Below, one piece after another: positions 23,161 through 32,875 of a stretch of 64,000 nucleotides of DNA. Location of the stretch: contig NZ_JAJKFV010000007.1 of NCBI RefSeq assembly GCF_020966775.1, positions 62,001-126,000 of the forward strand, given 5' to 3'. How positions within the stretch are numbered: position 1 is the stretch's first letter; the number at the start of each line of letters is the position of its first letter. Source of the DNA: Rhodopirellula halodulae (lineage in GTDB: Bacteria > Planctomycetota > Planctomycetia > Pirellulales > Pirellulaceae). The translations under genes were made by a program, and so were the position numbers. The notes under the pieces are model-generated. The model did not search any database. It saw only the letters and a list, made by a program, of their open reading frames with translations, and had not been told where the DNA came from.

Positions 23161-24501
23161 ATGAAAGATCCGTTCGTGAACGGCACGCTTGCATTGGTAG
23201 CTTTTGCTGCCTCCGTGTGCGCTGCGGCTATGGTCGAAGCGTACTGGTATCGTCGTCAACTTCTCAAAATTCCGTTTCGCATCCACGTCAACGGGACCCG
23301 AGGCAAATCATCGGTCACGCGTTTGATCGCGGCGGGTTTGCGCTCCGGAGGCATTCGGACGTGTGCCAAGACCACTGGCACATTGGCACGGATGATCCTT
23401 CCCGATGGCAAAGAGCTGCCGATCTTTCGGCCGGACCGCGCCAACGTCATCGAGCAAAAACGAATCGTTCAAACGGCGGTTGGACATCAAGCCGAAGCTT
23501 TGGTCATCGAGTGCATGGCGCTACAGCCTTTATTGCAATCGGTTTGCGAACTGAAGTTGGTTCGTTCGACTCACGGAGTCATCACCAACGCTCGTGCCGA
23601 CCACTTGGACGTGATGGGACCGACCCGTTTGGATGTGGCACGTGCTTTGTCAGCGACAACTCCCATCGGCGGAACCATGTTCACGGCCGAGGACCGCGCG
23701 GACAGTTTGTCGGTGATGAAGAACGCTTGCGAAGATCGCGGTAGCAGTCTTTCCGTGACGACATCAGACGACGCGGGCGACGTGACCCAAGACGAGTTGG
23801 CTCAGTTCAGTTACCTCGAGCACGCCGAGAATGTTGCTTTGGCGCTCAAGGTGTGTCAGTCCATGGGCGTTGATCGCGAAGTCGCGTTGCAAGGCATGTG
23901 GGAAGCTCAGCCTGACCCCGGCGCGATGCGCGTGCACACTCAAAACGTTCACGGCAGACAGTGGCACTTCGTCAACGCGTTCGCAGCCAACGACCCTGAG
24001 TCGACCACACGTATCTGGGACGCGGCTTACAACTATTTCCCGGGTGCGAATCAGCGAGTGTTGATCATGAATTGCCGCGTCGACCGTGCGGACCGATCCA
24101 CCACGATGGCGGAAGCCGTCGCGACGTGGGCACCCGCGGACCGGTACGTGATCATTGGTTCGGGAACAGACATTTTCCTGCGTCGTTTGCTGAAACGAGG
24201 CGTGCATCCGGACAAAGTTCTCTGTTTGGGAAATGCTTCCGGAACTGAGTTGGTTGAATCGGTGTTGGAATCATTCCGCCGCGAAGAGCGTTTGGCTCAC
24301 ACCGGTGGACCGCACTTCGGCGTTGGCACTGCGGTTGCCGAGTCGAACGGCGAAAACGAAACATCGGCCTTGATGTTGATGGGAATTGGCAACGTTGCCG
24401 GCCCAGGGATGGCATTGGCCGATCACTTTGGACAGGACCAGGGTTGGGAGCGTTTCCGCGAGCCTGTGACACGTCCAGCACGAGTCTTGGAGATGGTTTG
24501 A
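23161..24501 (+). CDS. pgsB: Poly-gamma-glutamate synthase PgsB/CapB
   Basis: The 446-residue protein is a Mur-ligase-like ATP-dependent amide ligase. It has an N-terminal membrane segment (about residues 8-26), then the ATP-binding motif HVNGTRGKSSVTRL (42-55), the THGVITNARADHLDVMGPT region and FVNAFAANDPESTTRIWD near residue 280. PgsB adds glutamate to the growing gamma-linked polymer at the inner face of the membrane. It is followed after 1 bp by pgsC and then pgsW. Length is slightly above that of the Bacillus protein. No PgsA/CapA-type transport protein is present in the operon. Confidence 0.93.
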   Translation: MKDPFVNGTLALVAFAASVCAAAMVEAYWYRRQLLKIPFRIHVNGTRGKSSVTRLIAAGLRSGGIRTCAKTTGTLARMILPDGKELPIFRPDRANVIEQKRIVQTAVGHQAEALVIECMALQPLLQSVCELKLVRSTHGVITNARADHLDVMGPTRLDVARALSATTPIGGTMFTAEDRADSLSVMKNACEDRGSSLSVTTSDDAGDVTQDELAQFSYLEHAENVALALKVCQSMGVDREVALQGMWEAQPDPGAMRVHTQNVHGRQWHFVNAFAANDPESTTRIWDAAYNYFPGANQRVLIMNCRVDRADRSTTMAEAVATWAPADRYVIIGSGTDIFLRRLLKRGVHPDKVLCLGNASGTELVESVLESFRREERLAHTGGPHFGVGTAVAESNGENETSALMLMGIGNVAGPGMALADHFGQDQGWERFREPVTRPARVLEMV

Positions 24502-24502
24502 G

Positions 24503-25003
24503 ATGGAATGGCTCGCCTTGTCGATCGGCATTGGGTTGATCGTCAGTTTGATTTTCACCGAAGCGTTTGGCCTCAGCGTCGGCGGGATGATTGTCCCGGG
24601 TTACTTGGCTCTCGCGTTTGATCAACCGGCGACCATCATCGCCACCATCGCAGCCGCGTTGGTGACCGCTTGGGTGGTCTACCAAATTGATCGTTGGGCG
24701 ATTCTGTTTGGTCGACGACGTGTGGTGCTGACCATGGTGGTTGGTTTTGCCATCGCGGCAACGCTGCGTCACTTGGTCGAACTCACGTTCCCCGTGATGC
24801 CGGTTGGTGTGCCCGTGGAATCGGGAACATCGGCGGCAACGATGATGATGGCGGGAACAACGGTGATTGGTTTTGTCATTCCAGGGTTGGTCGCACTCTG
24901 GATTGCTCGCAGTGGCGTGGTGCAAACCTTGTCGCCGCTGGTGATTGCGACGTCTTTGGTCTATCTGGTCTTGGTGACCGCAGGTGTTGAAACGCTGGTA
25001 TGA
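24503..25003 (+). CDS. pgsC: Poly-gamma-glutamate biosynthesis membrane protein PgsC/CapC
   Basis: The 166-residue product has four or five membrane segments and the PgsC start pattern 'GIGLIVSLIFTEAFGLSVGG' followed by MIVPGYLALAFDQP. PgsC forms the membrane part of the PGA synthase together with PgsB. The start lies one base after the pgsB stop codon and the end overlaps pgsW by 4 bp (ATGA), so the three genes are translated together. Confidence 0.92.
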   Translation: MEWLALSIGIGLIVSLIFTEAFGLSVGGMIVPGYLALAFDQPATIIATIAAALVTAWVVYQIDRWAILFGRRRVVLTMVVGFAIAATLRHLVELTFPVMPVGVPVESGTSAATMMMAGTTVIGFVIPGLVALWIARSGVVQTLSPLVIATSLVYLVLVTAGVETLV

Positions 25004-26214
25004 AGAAACTGTACTATCGCCCTCAGAAAATCTCGTCGGGCTCGTTGTTGTTCCTCGCTGCTCTTTCCGTGGTGACGGTTCTCGCACTGCGAGCTTTGCC
25101 GAGCAACATCACCGGATGGAGCACACTGGTTGCCGGAATGTATGGCATCCCGGATTTGAAGGATCGCATGCTGGAAGCATCGCTGCGAGCCGAAACCGCG
25201 TTTGATGCCATTCATTGCCGCCGCGTTGAGATGGGACATCCGTTGTTGGATGCTCAGGATCCCGCGGACACCGGCATGGTGGGGCCATCGATGTCAGTCG
25301 TGACGACCTTGCCAGGTCACTTGGCCGCCAAGCAAACGTCGATCAACCCAAACTTCGCCGCGGTGGCCATGCGTTTGCTGGTCGATGCGGGCGTGCGGCC
25401 TGGCGATCGAGTTGCCATTGGTTGCACCGGATCGTTTCCCGCGTTGAACATCGCCGTCTACAGTGCGGCTGAATCGCTGGGAGCTCGTCCCACCATCATC
25501 AGCAGTGCCGCGTCGAGCCAGTTCGGCGCGAACTCGCCCGACATGATGTGGCCGGACATGGAGAAGTTGTTGTTCGACGAAGGCATTTTGGCGTTCCGCA
25601 GTTTGGAAACGTCACGCGGTGGTTTTCGCGACCGCGCCGCGGGGATGAGCGACGACACACGCGCCGTGTTGGAAGCTGCCATCGAACGCAGCGGAGTTCC
25701 GTTGATGGATAGCGAAGACGACGCCGACGCGATTGAACGCCGCATGTTGGCCTATTCGAAGGCGGCCGAAGACGAAACGTACGCGGTTTACATCAATGTC
25801 GGTGGCGGTGATGCGTCCGTCGGTGGTACCGAAGGGAACGATAGCATCGGCGAAGGTCTGATCTATCCCAAGCAACTCGCGACGATTCAGAAAAAAGCCA
25901 GTTCACCCGAAGCCGTCGATTGCGTGGCCACTCGGTTCCTGGCGTCGGGCGTTCCGGTCATCAACATGATCAACGTGGTGGCTTTGGCCAATCAGTACGG
26001 CTTGCCCATCGCATCGACCACGAAAGTGGAAGTGGGCCAGGGGGCGGTGTTCACGATCATTGACCCGCGTCGCTTGCTAGCGTTGCTCGGAATCTTTTTC
26101 ATCACCGCGGCGACCGCTGTTGTGGTGAAGCCGCCGCATCGATTGACCAACTGGTTGCAAAGCAAAGGCTGGTATGGAGAACAAGCCAAGGACCAGCCGC
26201 AATACATGGTCTAG
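25000..26214 (+). CDS. pgsW: Poly-gamma-glutamate system protein PgsW
   Basis: The 404-residue product starts with a membrane anchor (SGSLLFLAALSVVTVLALRAL) and ends with another hydrophobic span (LLALLGIFFITAATAVVV). The central part has VAIGCTGSFPALNIAVYSAA and a glycine-rich YINVGGGDASVGGTEGN. This is the 'poly-gamma-glutamate system protein' known next to pgsBC in planctomycetes, fusobacteria and some others. Its biochemical role is not established; in this operon it takes the place where PgsA would be expected. It overlaps pgsC by 4 bp and is followed by a strong hairpin. Confidence 0.85.
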   Translation: MKKLYYRPQKISSGSLLFLAALSVVTVLALRALPSNITGWSTLVAGMYGIPDLKDRMLEASLRAETAFDAIHCRRVEMGHPLLDAQDPADTGMVGPSMSVVTTLPGHLAAKQTSINPNFAAVAMRLLVDAGVRPGDRVAIGCTGSFPALNIAVYSAAESLGARPTIISSAASSQFGANSPDMMWPDMEKLLFDEGILAFRSLETSRGGFRDRAAGMSDDTRAVLEAAIERSGVPLMDSEDDADAIERRMLAYSKAAEDETYAVYINVGGGDASVGGTEGNDSIGEGLIYPKQLATIQKKASSPEAVDCVATRFLASGVPVINMINVVALANQYGLPIASTTKVEVGQGAVFTIIDPRRLLALLGIFFITAATAVVVKPPHRLTNWLQSKGWYGEQAKDQPQYMV

Positions 26215-26228
26215 TGAATGCTTGCCGC

Positions 26229-26268
26229 GTGAGCGAGTGGTCCGCGAGGACGCTCGCTCGCGTTTGTT
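26229..26268 (+). terminator. Hairpin terminator after pgsBCW
   Basis: GAGCGAG (26231-26237) pairs with CTCGCTC (26253-26259), with an inner GTCC/GGAC stem and outer CGCG/CGCG extension, followed by TTTGTT. It lies 15 bp after the pgsW stop codon. Confidence 0.65.
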
Positions 26269-26379
26269 CTGGGAACGCCCGAGGGTTGATCTTGGGTCGG
26301 ATGGCCAGAGCGAACGAATGCGGTGCCTTTGGCTCGAATCGTTGTTCGCTGAGCGTCGCCTCTTGTTCCGCGAAAGTGA

Positions 26380-27954
26380 CTAAAGCGGGAAGGCGTCTTC
26401 GTCTTCTTGTTCCGCGTACAGCGGCATGTGGCGGTAATAGACTTCCAGGATCATCGTTGCAAACGAGGTAGCGGCAAGACGCCCGCCCTCTTTCGGGCCG
26501 GTGTGGTTGTTCGCGTTGGGGAAGTACCAACTGCCTTTGCTGCCGCCGGATTGCGACTGCGATTCCACCAACCAATCACGCAGCTCCGTGTTGAATTTGT
26601 CCCACTCGGGACCACCGACATGCCGAAGGACTTGAGCGGCGTAGTAGTCGTAGTAGATGTTGTCTTTGCGGACTCCGATGTCCACCAATGCTTTCACGCC
26701 TTTTTGCAATCCAGGGTGATTCTTGTCCCAGCCCAAATACATCCGGCACAACAATCCCGCCGCGGTGCAAGCGGGACGGACGCGGGTCGATGGCGATTGG
26801 TAGCCGTACATGGCACCACCGTTGGACTGGACCTTGTCCAGAAACAAAGACGAACCGTTGATGGTCTGCGGTGGCACGATCAGGTGCCCCATGTGAGCAC
26901 TCTTGAGCGCCATGACTTGCCAGCCAACCACCGACGTGTCGCCACCGGACGCTTCGCGAGGCCGGTACCGCCAGCCGCCATCGGCACACTGCGCGGTCAC
27001 GATGAAGTTGATGGCTTGTTGAGTGGGGACGGCCAAAGCAGGATCTTCGGTCATCGCATAAGCTTCGCTGAGAACGATGGCCGCCAACCCATGCGAGTAC
27101 ATCCCGTTGCCAGCGGATTCAGACAGGTCCAACACCGGCAAACCACGAACCGTGCCTTTCTTGCCATTGGCGACCAAGAACAACAGTCCGGCGCGGACCA
27201 CGTTTTTGAATTCGCCTGCGTAGTGAGTTTGTCCCGCGCCCAAGAACGGCAGCAACGCCATTGCCGTGGCCGCGTTGACCGCAGCGGCTCGTTTGGGCTC
27301 GCCGGGGTTTCCGCATTGCCCGTTGCAGACCAGGTTGTGTTGAAAGGTCCATCCGCCGTTGGGGGCTTGGTGCAATGCCAGCCACTTGAGCGCTTCGGTG
27401 ACTGCGGCTTCGCTTGCCGCGGAACCACCGTACTCGCGGAGCAGCTTTTTCTTCATGTCAGCCGAGCGACTGTCGGTCGGCGTCATCATGACCGACGACA
27501 GCGTTTGCAGTGTCTGGGCCGCGGGAGCCATGTCGGATGCCAGATCCGTCATTTCCATGGGCACCGTGGCGACTTCCATCGGCACGTCGATTTGAAGCGT
27601 TTCACTGGTCTCGAGAGCTTCGGTCAGCTCAACGGGCTCGGTGAATTCTTCCATCTCCACCATTTCGCCAGGATCGATCTGTTCAATTTGGAACTCCTCG
27701 ATCTCCGGTCCTTCCTCACCTGTCGCGGTCGCCGACAGAACGTTCACGATCTTCATCGGTTCGGCAAAGGTCACCAACCCGAGGATCAGGATCACACCCA
27801 CATGGAACAAGGTGCTGATCAACCAAGCTGGAGCGGTCTTCAGAAAACCAAAACGTCGACGCGGCGCGGGTTCTTCTTGGGCGGGAACTTCGTCCGCCAA
27901 AACGGCGTCGACAATTTCGTCTTCAGGCAGGGACGTTTCCGATACCGTGGCCAT
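26380..27954 (-). CDS. Membrane-anchored prenyltransferase/squalene-oxidase-repeat protein
   Basis: The 524-residue product has a cytoplasmic N-terminus, one membrane segment at about residues 43-64 (WLISTLFHVGVILILGLVTF), then a Glu/Pro-rich linker up to about 150. The rest is an alpha6-alpha6 barrel with QW-like repeats: ALHQAPNGGWTF, IVTAQCADGGWRYR, DTSVVGWQVMALKSA, YYDYYAAQVLRHVGG. The catalytic DxDD of squalene-hopene cyclase is not seen, so it is probably not a cyclase. Proteins of this design are frequent in planctomycetes and of unknown function; a periplasmic binding or scaffold role is possible. The gene is transcribed alone; the opposite strand also stays open over its whole length, an artefact of codon bias. 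Confidence 0.8.
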   Translation of the reverse strand: MATVSETSLPEDEIVDAVLADEVPAQEEPAPRRRFGFLKTAPAWLISTLFHVGVILILGLVTFAEPMKIVNVLSATATGEEGPEIEEFQIEQIDPGEMVEMEEFTEPVELTEALETSETLQIDVPMEVATVPMEMTDLASDMAPAAQTLQTLSSVMMTPTDSRSADMKKKLLREYGGSAASEAAVTEALKWLALHQAPNGGWTFQHNLVCNGQCGNPGEPKRAAAVNAATAMALLPFLGAGQTHYAGEFKNVVRAGLLFLVANGKKGTVRGLPVLDLSESAGNGMYSHGLAAIVLSEAYAMTEDPALAVPTQQAINFIVTAQCADGGWRYRPREASGGDTSVVGWQVMALKSAHMGHLIVPPQTINGSSLFLDKVQSNGGAMYGYQSPSTRVRPACTAAGLLCRMYLGWDKNHPGLQKGVKALVDIGVRKDNIYYDYYAAQVLRHVGGPEWDKFNTELRDWLVESQSQSGGSKGSWYFPNANNHTGPKEGGRLAATSFATMILEVYYRHMPLYAEQEDEDAFPL

Positions 27955-28345
27955 TAATCGATCCGTGGAAGAAGTGTCTTGTTCTTTGCGTCTGCCTCAT
28001 CTGACAATGGAACACGCTGCCGCGAGCTTTTGTCGATGGATTCGGAGGCGGGTGACCAGGAACGATGGACTCGTTCAATGATCCAGAGGCACAACGTTGA
28101 GAGGGCGAAATGCGGGCCGTCCTACAACGCGAAAAGGTGCCAGCTCCAAGGACTTCCATTGTAGCCGAAAGTCATCAAATCGCCGTCAAATGAAGCTTGG
28201 GTGAAAATAGAACGCGTCAATCGAAGGAATGTACCCGTCCCAATCCGCGCATCCCGCCCCTACGAAGATGAGTTGGGACGCACCCAACCCTCCATTGGGT
28301 AGGGCTGTGTGCCGCTTCCGCAACTGAAACCGCGACCAAATTGGA
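27955..28345. other. Intergenic region
   Basis: This 391-bp stretch lies between two leftward genes and should carry the promoter for the gene at 26380-27954. A hairpin ACCCAA/TTGGGT (about 28279-28300) lies 46 bp after the stop of the dehydrogenase gene and may end its transcription. No gene was found. Confidence 0.4.
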
Positions 28346-29560
28346 TCAACGAGTCATGCGAGGAGGTTGCAACGATTTCAAACCGCGAAAACCAGTTACC
28401 AGGTCATCGATGGTCGACCCGCCAATCGACTCGATGTGCTCCCTCCAAGACTCATTCGGCGGAGGGGCGTTGTAACCCAACCCACCGGACATCGCCGCAT
28501 CGATGGTCGCCATGTCGGCCACGCCATCGGCAAGGATCGCTTCGCTTTCGCGCCACATACAGATCGCGAAAAGTTGCGCGATTTGGTTTGGCGAGTCGGC
28601 CATCGCGGCCGCTCCAAAATCATCTCGTTCGTAACGCTGCACCAAAGCCTGGGCATCTTCGGAAAGAGAGTCGCTTGTTCGTTTACCACGATCGTAATCG
28701 TAGAAACCGGTTCCACTCGCGACGCCGCTGAGTTTTCGCTTGACCATCGCGGGCAACAATGGCGACGGATCCATTCGGTGGGGAAAGGCTTGCCAGACGA
28801 CTCGTCCGCCGTCGAATGCGGTTCGTGGCCCGATCAAGTCAATCAGTTCCAGCGGCGACATGGGCATCCCGTAGAGCAAAGCTGCTTTGCGGATCGTCGA
28901 GGCGGGCACCCCCGCGCACAGCAACTGCATCGCCAAATTCAAATACGGTGCCAGCATTCGGTTGACCACAAACCCGGGAGCATCTTTCACTCGCAAAGAT
29001 GCTTTCGCGAGGCTGCGGACATGAGCTTCGCAGAGCCGGATCACCTCATCGCTGGTTGCTGAATGCGTGATGATCTCCGCAGCGTCTCGACCAACAACCG
29101 GCATGAAGAAATGCATGCCGCAGAATCGGTTGTTGTGTTGGGATAAGCCCGACGCTATCTCGGCGATTGAAAGCGTGGATGTGTTGCTCGTCAAAACCGG
29201 TGGGCGAGAAAACCATGTTTCGGCTTCGGCGAAAAAGGCTTGTTTGATCGGCATCCGTTCGGCGATCGATTCAATGACCAGCCATTCGGGCAACGCATCC
29301 ATGGAATGCTCCGGCGTTTGAGCTGCGTCATGCTGAGGCGGCATCAAATGAACGACGGGCAGCGGCACGTTGGCACCCCACGGTGCGGCGGAATCTGCGA
29401 CTCCGTTGGTTCGGCTCAAGACTTCATCGCATGCATCCGACAGAACCGTGGCGTCTTGATCCGACAGCCACACTTCTTGTCCGTGCAACAAGTGGTCGGT
29501 GGCGATGGCGCGACCGACCACGCCCGCCCCGACCAACAGAACACGCAATGAGTCACCCAC
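28346..29560 (-). CDS. 3-hydroxyacyl-CoA dehydrogenase family protein
   Basis: The 404-residue product has an N-terminal Rossmann domain with the NAD-binding motif VGAGVVGRAIATDHLL (residues 10-25) and the C-terminal dimerisation domain with DAPGFVVNRMLAPYLNLAM and PMSPLELIDLIGPRTAFD. It lacks the crotonase half of FadJ/FadB, so it is a stand-alone dehydrogenase that oxidises 3-hydroxyacyl-CoA in fatty-acid breakdown or in related pathways such as hydroxybutyrate metabolism. The segment VLTSNTSTLSIAEIAS carries the usual Asn-Thr-Ser region, and CGMHFFMPV the catalytic His. It starts 2 bp after the YdjY-domain gene's stop, so both are likely cotranscribed. Confidence 0.85.
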   Translation of the reverse strand: MGDSLRVLLVGAGVVGRAIATDHLLHGQEVWLSDQDATVLSDACDEVLSRTNGVADSAAPWGANVPLPVVHLMPPQHDAAQTPEHSMDALPEWLVIESIAERMPIKQAFFAEAETWFSRPPVLTSNTSTLSIAEIASGLSQHNNRFCGMHFFMPVVGRDAAEIITHSATSDEVIRLCEAHVRSLAKASLRVKDAPGFVVNRMLAPYLNLAMQLLCAGVPASTIRKAALLYGMPMSPLELIDLIGPRTAFDGGRVVWQAFPHRMDPSPLLPAMVKRKLSGVASGTGFYDYDRGKRTSDSLSEDAQALVQRYERDDFGAAAMADSPNQIAQLFAICMWRESEAILADGVADMATIDAAMSGGLGYNAPPPNESWREHIESIGGSTIDDLVTGFRGLKSLQPPRMTR

Positions 29561-29562
29561 AA

Positions 29563-30561
29563 TCAGCGGGGCTCCGGCTTGGTTTCCGCTGATGACGCCG
29601 GCGTGTTGTCTCCGGTGGTGTCGTCGGACGATTCATCCGCAGGCTTCTTTTTTGTCGTATCTGTTTTGATGATGGGAAGGATGGCTTCCGTCGGCGGTTC
29701 GGATGCGGTCGGATCATTCTCAAACTGAGGCACCAGTACCAAACGGACCGAGGTGGCTTGCTCGGGAATGCGTTCGGTGAAGGCGACGAAGAGCAGGTTG
29801 CCGGCTTGTGCACTGCTATCAAACGGAACGTCCAGCATGGCACTGCTGAAATTGGACACGCAGATCATGTCACCGGAATCGGCTGAGTAATGCGTCACCT
29901 TGTCGACGGGATCGGTCCAAAGCTGGCTTCCCGCAAAGACCCATTGTTCCGCCAGCGATTTCTTCGACTCGTTGTTCTGCACCCAAGTTCTCGCGTCGAC
30001 CGCTTTGAAGTTGCCTTTGCCGTCTCGCCAAGTCACCCAAACGGCAACGGGTTGGCCCGTTGGCGGTTTGAACTCAGGATCGTAGGCGACGGGGGATCCG
30101 GGTTTTGCTCCTAATGCGAGCAAGGCCGCGTGCACTTCTTTGCTCTTGGCGAATGCGGCAACAACGGCTTCGTGTTCTTTGGTGCCAACCGGGCATGCGA
30201 ACATTTCGAGCGCACCCTTTCGCATCGTGACGTAGCCGTCGATGTAAATGCGTTTCGCCTTTGGGTCAATCCAAAGGTCAGGAAGCTGCGTGATCTGTTT
30301 CGTGTTTGGTGGAGCCGCATACTTGTCCGCCATGGCTCGCATCTTGCGATCCCATTCTTCCAACTCAGCTTGGATTGCCGCATCGCTGTAGGGATCCGGA
30401 TCCGTTGGCGAAGCGACTCCCAATGACCGTTCGTCGTCGGTCGCTTGTTTCGTTTCGGCATCCGCGGCAGCGGTGTCTTGAGCGATCGCGGGGGCACCGG
30501 CTGAAATCAACAGACTGATTGCCGCGAATCCGGTCAGCGTCCATCGAAGCACCGGATGCAT
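29563..30561 (-). CDS. Secreted YdjY-domain protein
   Basis: I choose the ATG at 30561, which starts a signal peptide (MHPVLRWTLTGFAAISLLIS, cleavage near AIAQD); an upstream frame extension to 30657 is not protein-like. The mature part has a YdjY domain: KRIYIDGYVTMRKGALEMFA, CPVGTKEHEAVVAAFAKSKE, LLALGAKPGSPVAY, and DMICVSNFSSAMLDVPFDSS. This domain is common in secreted planctomycete proteins and has no known activity. The C-terminal 40 residues are a Thr/Asp/Pro-rich tail. It is 2 bp upstream of the dehydrogenase gene. Confidence 0.8.
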   Translation of the reverse strand: MHPVLRWTLTGFAAISLLISAGAPAIAQDTAAADAETKQATDDERSLGVASPTDPDPYSDAAIQAELEEWDRKMRAMADKYAAPPNTKQITQLPDLWIDPKAKRIYIDGYVTMRKGALEMFACPVGTKEHEAVVAAFAKSKEVHAALLALGAKPGSPVAYDPEFKPPTGQPVAVWVTWRDGKGNFKAVDARTWVQNNESKKSLAEQWVFAGSQLWTDPVDKVTHYSADSGDMICVSNFSSAMLDVPFDSSAQAGNLLFVAFTERIPEQATSVRLVLVPQFENDPTASEPPTEAILPIIKTDTTKKKPADESSDDTTGDNTPASSAETKPEPR

Positions 30562-30779
30562 CGATGGAGAGCAAATCGAGGCCGTGTATTGCCGCGGCGG
30601 GAAGGTCGCTTCGCAAGTGTCATGTGAACGAGACCGCGAAAAACAGTTGTCAAACATAGATTTGCTTCCATCACTCGAATGCGGGGAGTCAACAATCGGT
30701 GTCGTCGGGTTAGACTGCTACAGCGGTCGAATTCCTTTTTTCCGACCACCGATTATTCCCTGCGTAGCACCTCGGGTCC

Positions 30780-32831
30780 ATGACACTGACCAAACCGCCA
30801 TCGAAAACCAATCCGTCCAAAAAATCGGTCGTCGGGAATCCGTCGGGCTCGATGGATGCAGCAGGTTCGTCACCGTTGCCGGACGATGCATCGTGGCAGA
30901 AATTGCGAAAGAAAATTGTCGCCCGTTGGCAGCGCCATCCGGCTACCAAGACCTTTGGCGATGATGCGGTGGACGGCCAAGTCTATCTGTGGGGATTGTC
31001 CACTTTGTTGGACGGTGCCGTGGATCCGCTCAGTGAGCGTTTGGCTCGCTTGGCAACCGCGGACCCCACAATCCAAATCAATGATGCTGATCTGATTTCC
31101 GCTGCGGAGTTGTTCCTCGATGCTTCTCGCGAAGGTCGATCCGATTTGGCAAGTGATCTCGGTTGCGTTCTGTGGGCAGCGTCCTTGCCGGTGCTGACGC
31201 AAACGCTGCCGCTGGAGCTTTGGTGGAGCCTGTTGTCGGAACTGCAACGACGCGTCGCAGCGGCATTGGCACAGGATGAAACGCCGTCGCCTCACCACTT
31301 GTTCTTGGCGGGGGAAGTTGGTTTGACGCTGGCATTCCGATTGGCGGACATTCCCAGTTGTGCCTCGCGCGGCAAGGCGTCCGCATCAGCGGTGCAGGCT
31401 TACTTGGAAGATGACGAGGTGATCGAAGAAGCCCTGCGATCGCCGGAAGCGTTGCGCGTGATCATGGCATCCATCGTTCGTTGTGAACAACTGCTTCAGG
31501 GTGTCACCAAACGAAAGTTCAGAAAGTCTCATCAAGCCTCCGCCGAAGAGTTGGCTGGCTGGATCGCCGCAATGACTCGCGTTGATGGAACCCAAGTCTT
31601 CTCACGCACCGCAGCGCGGGAGGTGTCGTTGGACCATGTCGGACTTGTCTCTCGTTCAACGTCCAAAAAAACGACCGCCAAAGGTTCGGGCCGCAAATCA
31701 AAAGCGGTCAAGCCGACCGCACCCGCGGGTTTGATGGGGCGTGCGATGAAGTACGACACCGACTCGTTGATGCCAGCGTTCTCCGCTTCGTTGGGGCAGA
31801 GCCACAGTGGAGGCCGGTTGGCGTGGGAGATCTCGCTGCCGGAATCGATGTGGCATAGCGATGAAGCCAAAATCGTCGCCATGTTGCCCGAATGGGATGT
31901 TCGTCGCGGAAGAACCTACATCGACTACAGCGAAGAGGTGATGTCCGTCGAAATCATGGCCGGACGACGCACCATCTTCCGTGGTCCGTTGACAGCCACG
32001 GTCGAGCTGGACGGAGTGGTTCAATATCCCAGCGGACCATGGCATTCCACATGCGAGTACACCGACGACGATGTTCACTATTTGGAATTCGAACAAACCT
32101 ACACCGGCGGTGTTGTCTTGCAGCGGCAATTCATGCTGATCCGCGATGATCGCTGCGTGATGGTGGCCGATGCGGTTTTACCGGCCCAAGCTGGGACGGC
32201 GTCGCAATGGGATCATTCGGCGGAGGACGAAACGTCGCCGGCCAATGCTCTCGCGTCGAGTTCCCCTTTTGGCGAATTGGCGGATGTGGCCATCCGATGT
32301 GTGACTCATTTCCCCGTGTCAGAAAAGATTTCAGTCATCCCGGATGAACAAACACGCGAGCTCTATTTTCACGACAGCAAACGCCGAGCGATGATGTTGC
32401 CTTTGCCGGCGTGTGAATGGCGAGTCGGACCAACTGACTGCACGGCCGAGCCAACCGAAGTGAGCCTGAACGAAGGTGGTGTTACCGCCGATTCGAAAGT
32501 GACTCACGGAGTCACCGTGGCAACACAAGGACTCGGGGCCGTTTACAGTCCTCTGTGGATTGACTTTCAATCACGTCGGTTCCACCGTAAACGAACGTGG
32601 CGCACGTTGACGGTTGCTGATGAGCTGCAATTGATCCCACGCAACGTTGCGACTGGTTTCCGGATTCAAATGGGCAGCGAGCAATGGATGGTCTACCGGT
32701 CGTTGGTCGGCAGACGTCCGCGATCCGTTCTCGGCAAACACTTGGTCGCGGATTTCTTCGCCGGTCGTTTCCATGCCAGCGATGGTGGCGTGGAAGAGTT
32801 GGTCACGGTGGACGACGCCGCACCCGAATGA
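30780..32831 (+). CDS. Large planctomycete protein of unknown function
   Basis: The 683-residue product has no signal peptide or membrane span. The N-terminal 270 residues are helical (for example LFLAGEVGLTLAFRLADIP). A basic Lys/Ser/Thr-rich linker follows (STSKKTTAKGSGRKSKAVKP). The C-terminal 350 residues are beta rich, with RTIFRGPLTATVELDGVVQY and YLEFEQTYTGGVVLQRQFML. The two-part layout, helical then beta-sandwich, resembles the heparinase II/III-type lyase layout, but no catalytic motif was recognised and I do not assert that function. It is monocistronic and divergent from the YdjY-domain gene. Confidence 0.6.
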   Translation: MTLTKPPSKTNPSKKSVVGNPSGSMDAAGSSPLPDDASWQKLRKKIVARWQRHPATKTFGDDAVDGQVYLWGLSTLLDGAVDPLSERLARLATADPTIQINDADLISAAELFLDASREGRSDLASDLGCVLWAASLPVLTQTLPLELWWSLLSELQRRVAAALAQDETPSPHHLFLAGEVGLTLAFRLADIPSCASRGKASASAVQAYLEDDEVIEEALRSPEALRVIMASIVRCEQLLQGVTKRKFRKSHQASAEELAGWIAAMTRVDGTQVFSRTAAREVSLDHVGLVSRSTSKKTTAKGSGRKSKAVKPTAPAGLMGRAMKYDTDSLMPAFSASLGQSHSGGRLAWEISLPESMWHSDEAKIVAMLPEWDVRRGRTYIDYSEEVMSVEIMAGRRTIFRGPLTATVELDGVVQYPSGPWHSTCEYTDDDVHYLEFEQTYTGGVVLQRQFMLIRDDRCVMVADAVLPAQAGTASQWDHSAEDETSPANALASSSPFGELADVAIRCVTHFPVSEKISVIPDEQTRELYFHDSKRRAMMLPLPACEWRVGPTDCTAEPTEVSLNEGGVTADSKVTHGVTVATQGLGAVYSPLWIDFQSRRFHRKRTWRTLTVADELQLIPRNVATGFRIQMGSEQWMVYRSLVGRRPRSVLGKHLVADFFAGRFHASDGGVEELVTVDDAAPE

Positions 32832-32875
32832 TTTCATTCACTGGTTCGTGATGCGACTCTTCGCGGGGGCGTCCA

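Noticed and set aside
24152-25087. 311-codon antisense frame across pgsB/pgsC
   Set aside because: Composition is typical of an antisense shadow; the sense genes are certain.
26407-27957. 516-codon open frame on the plus strand opposite the cyclase-fold gene
   Set aside because: It mirrors the real minus-strand gene over its whole length; its protein is Arg/His/Gln-rich with no domain. It is a codon-bias artefact.
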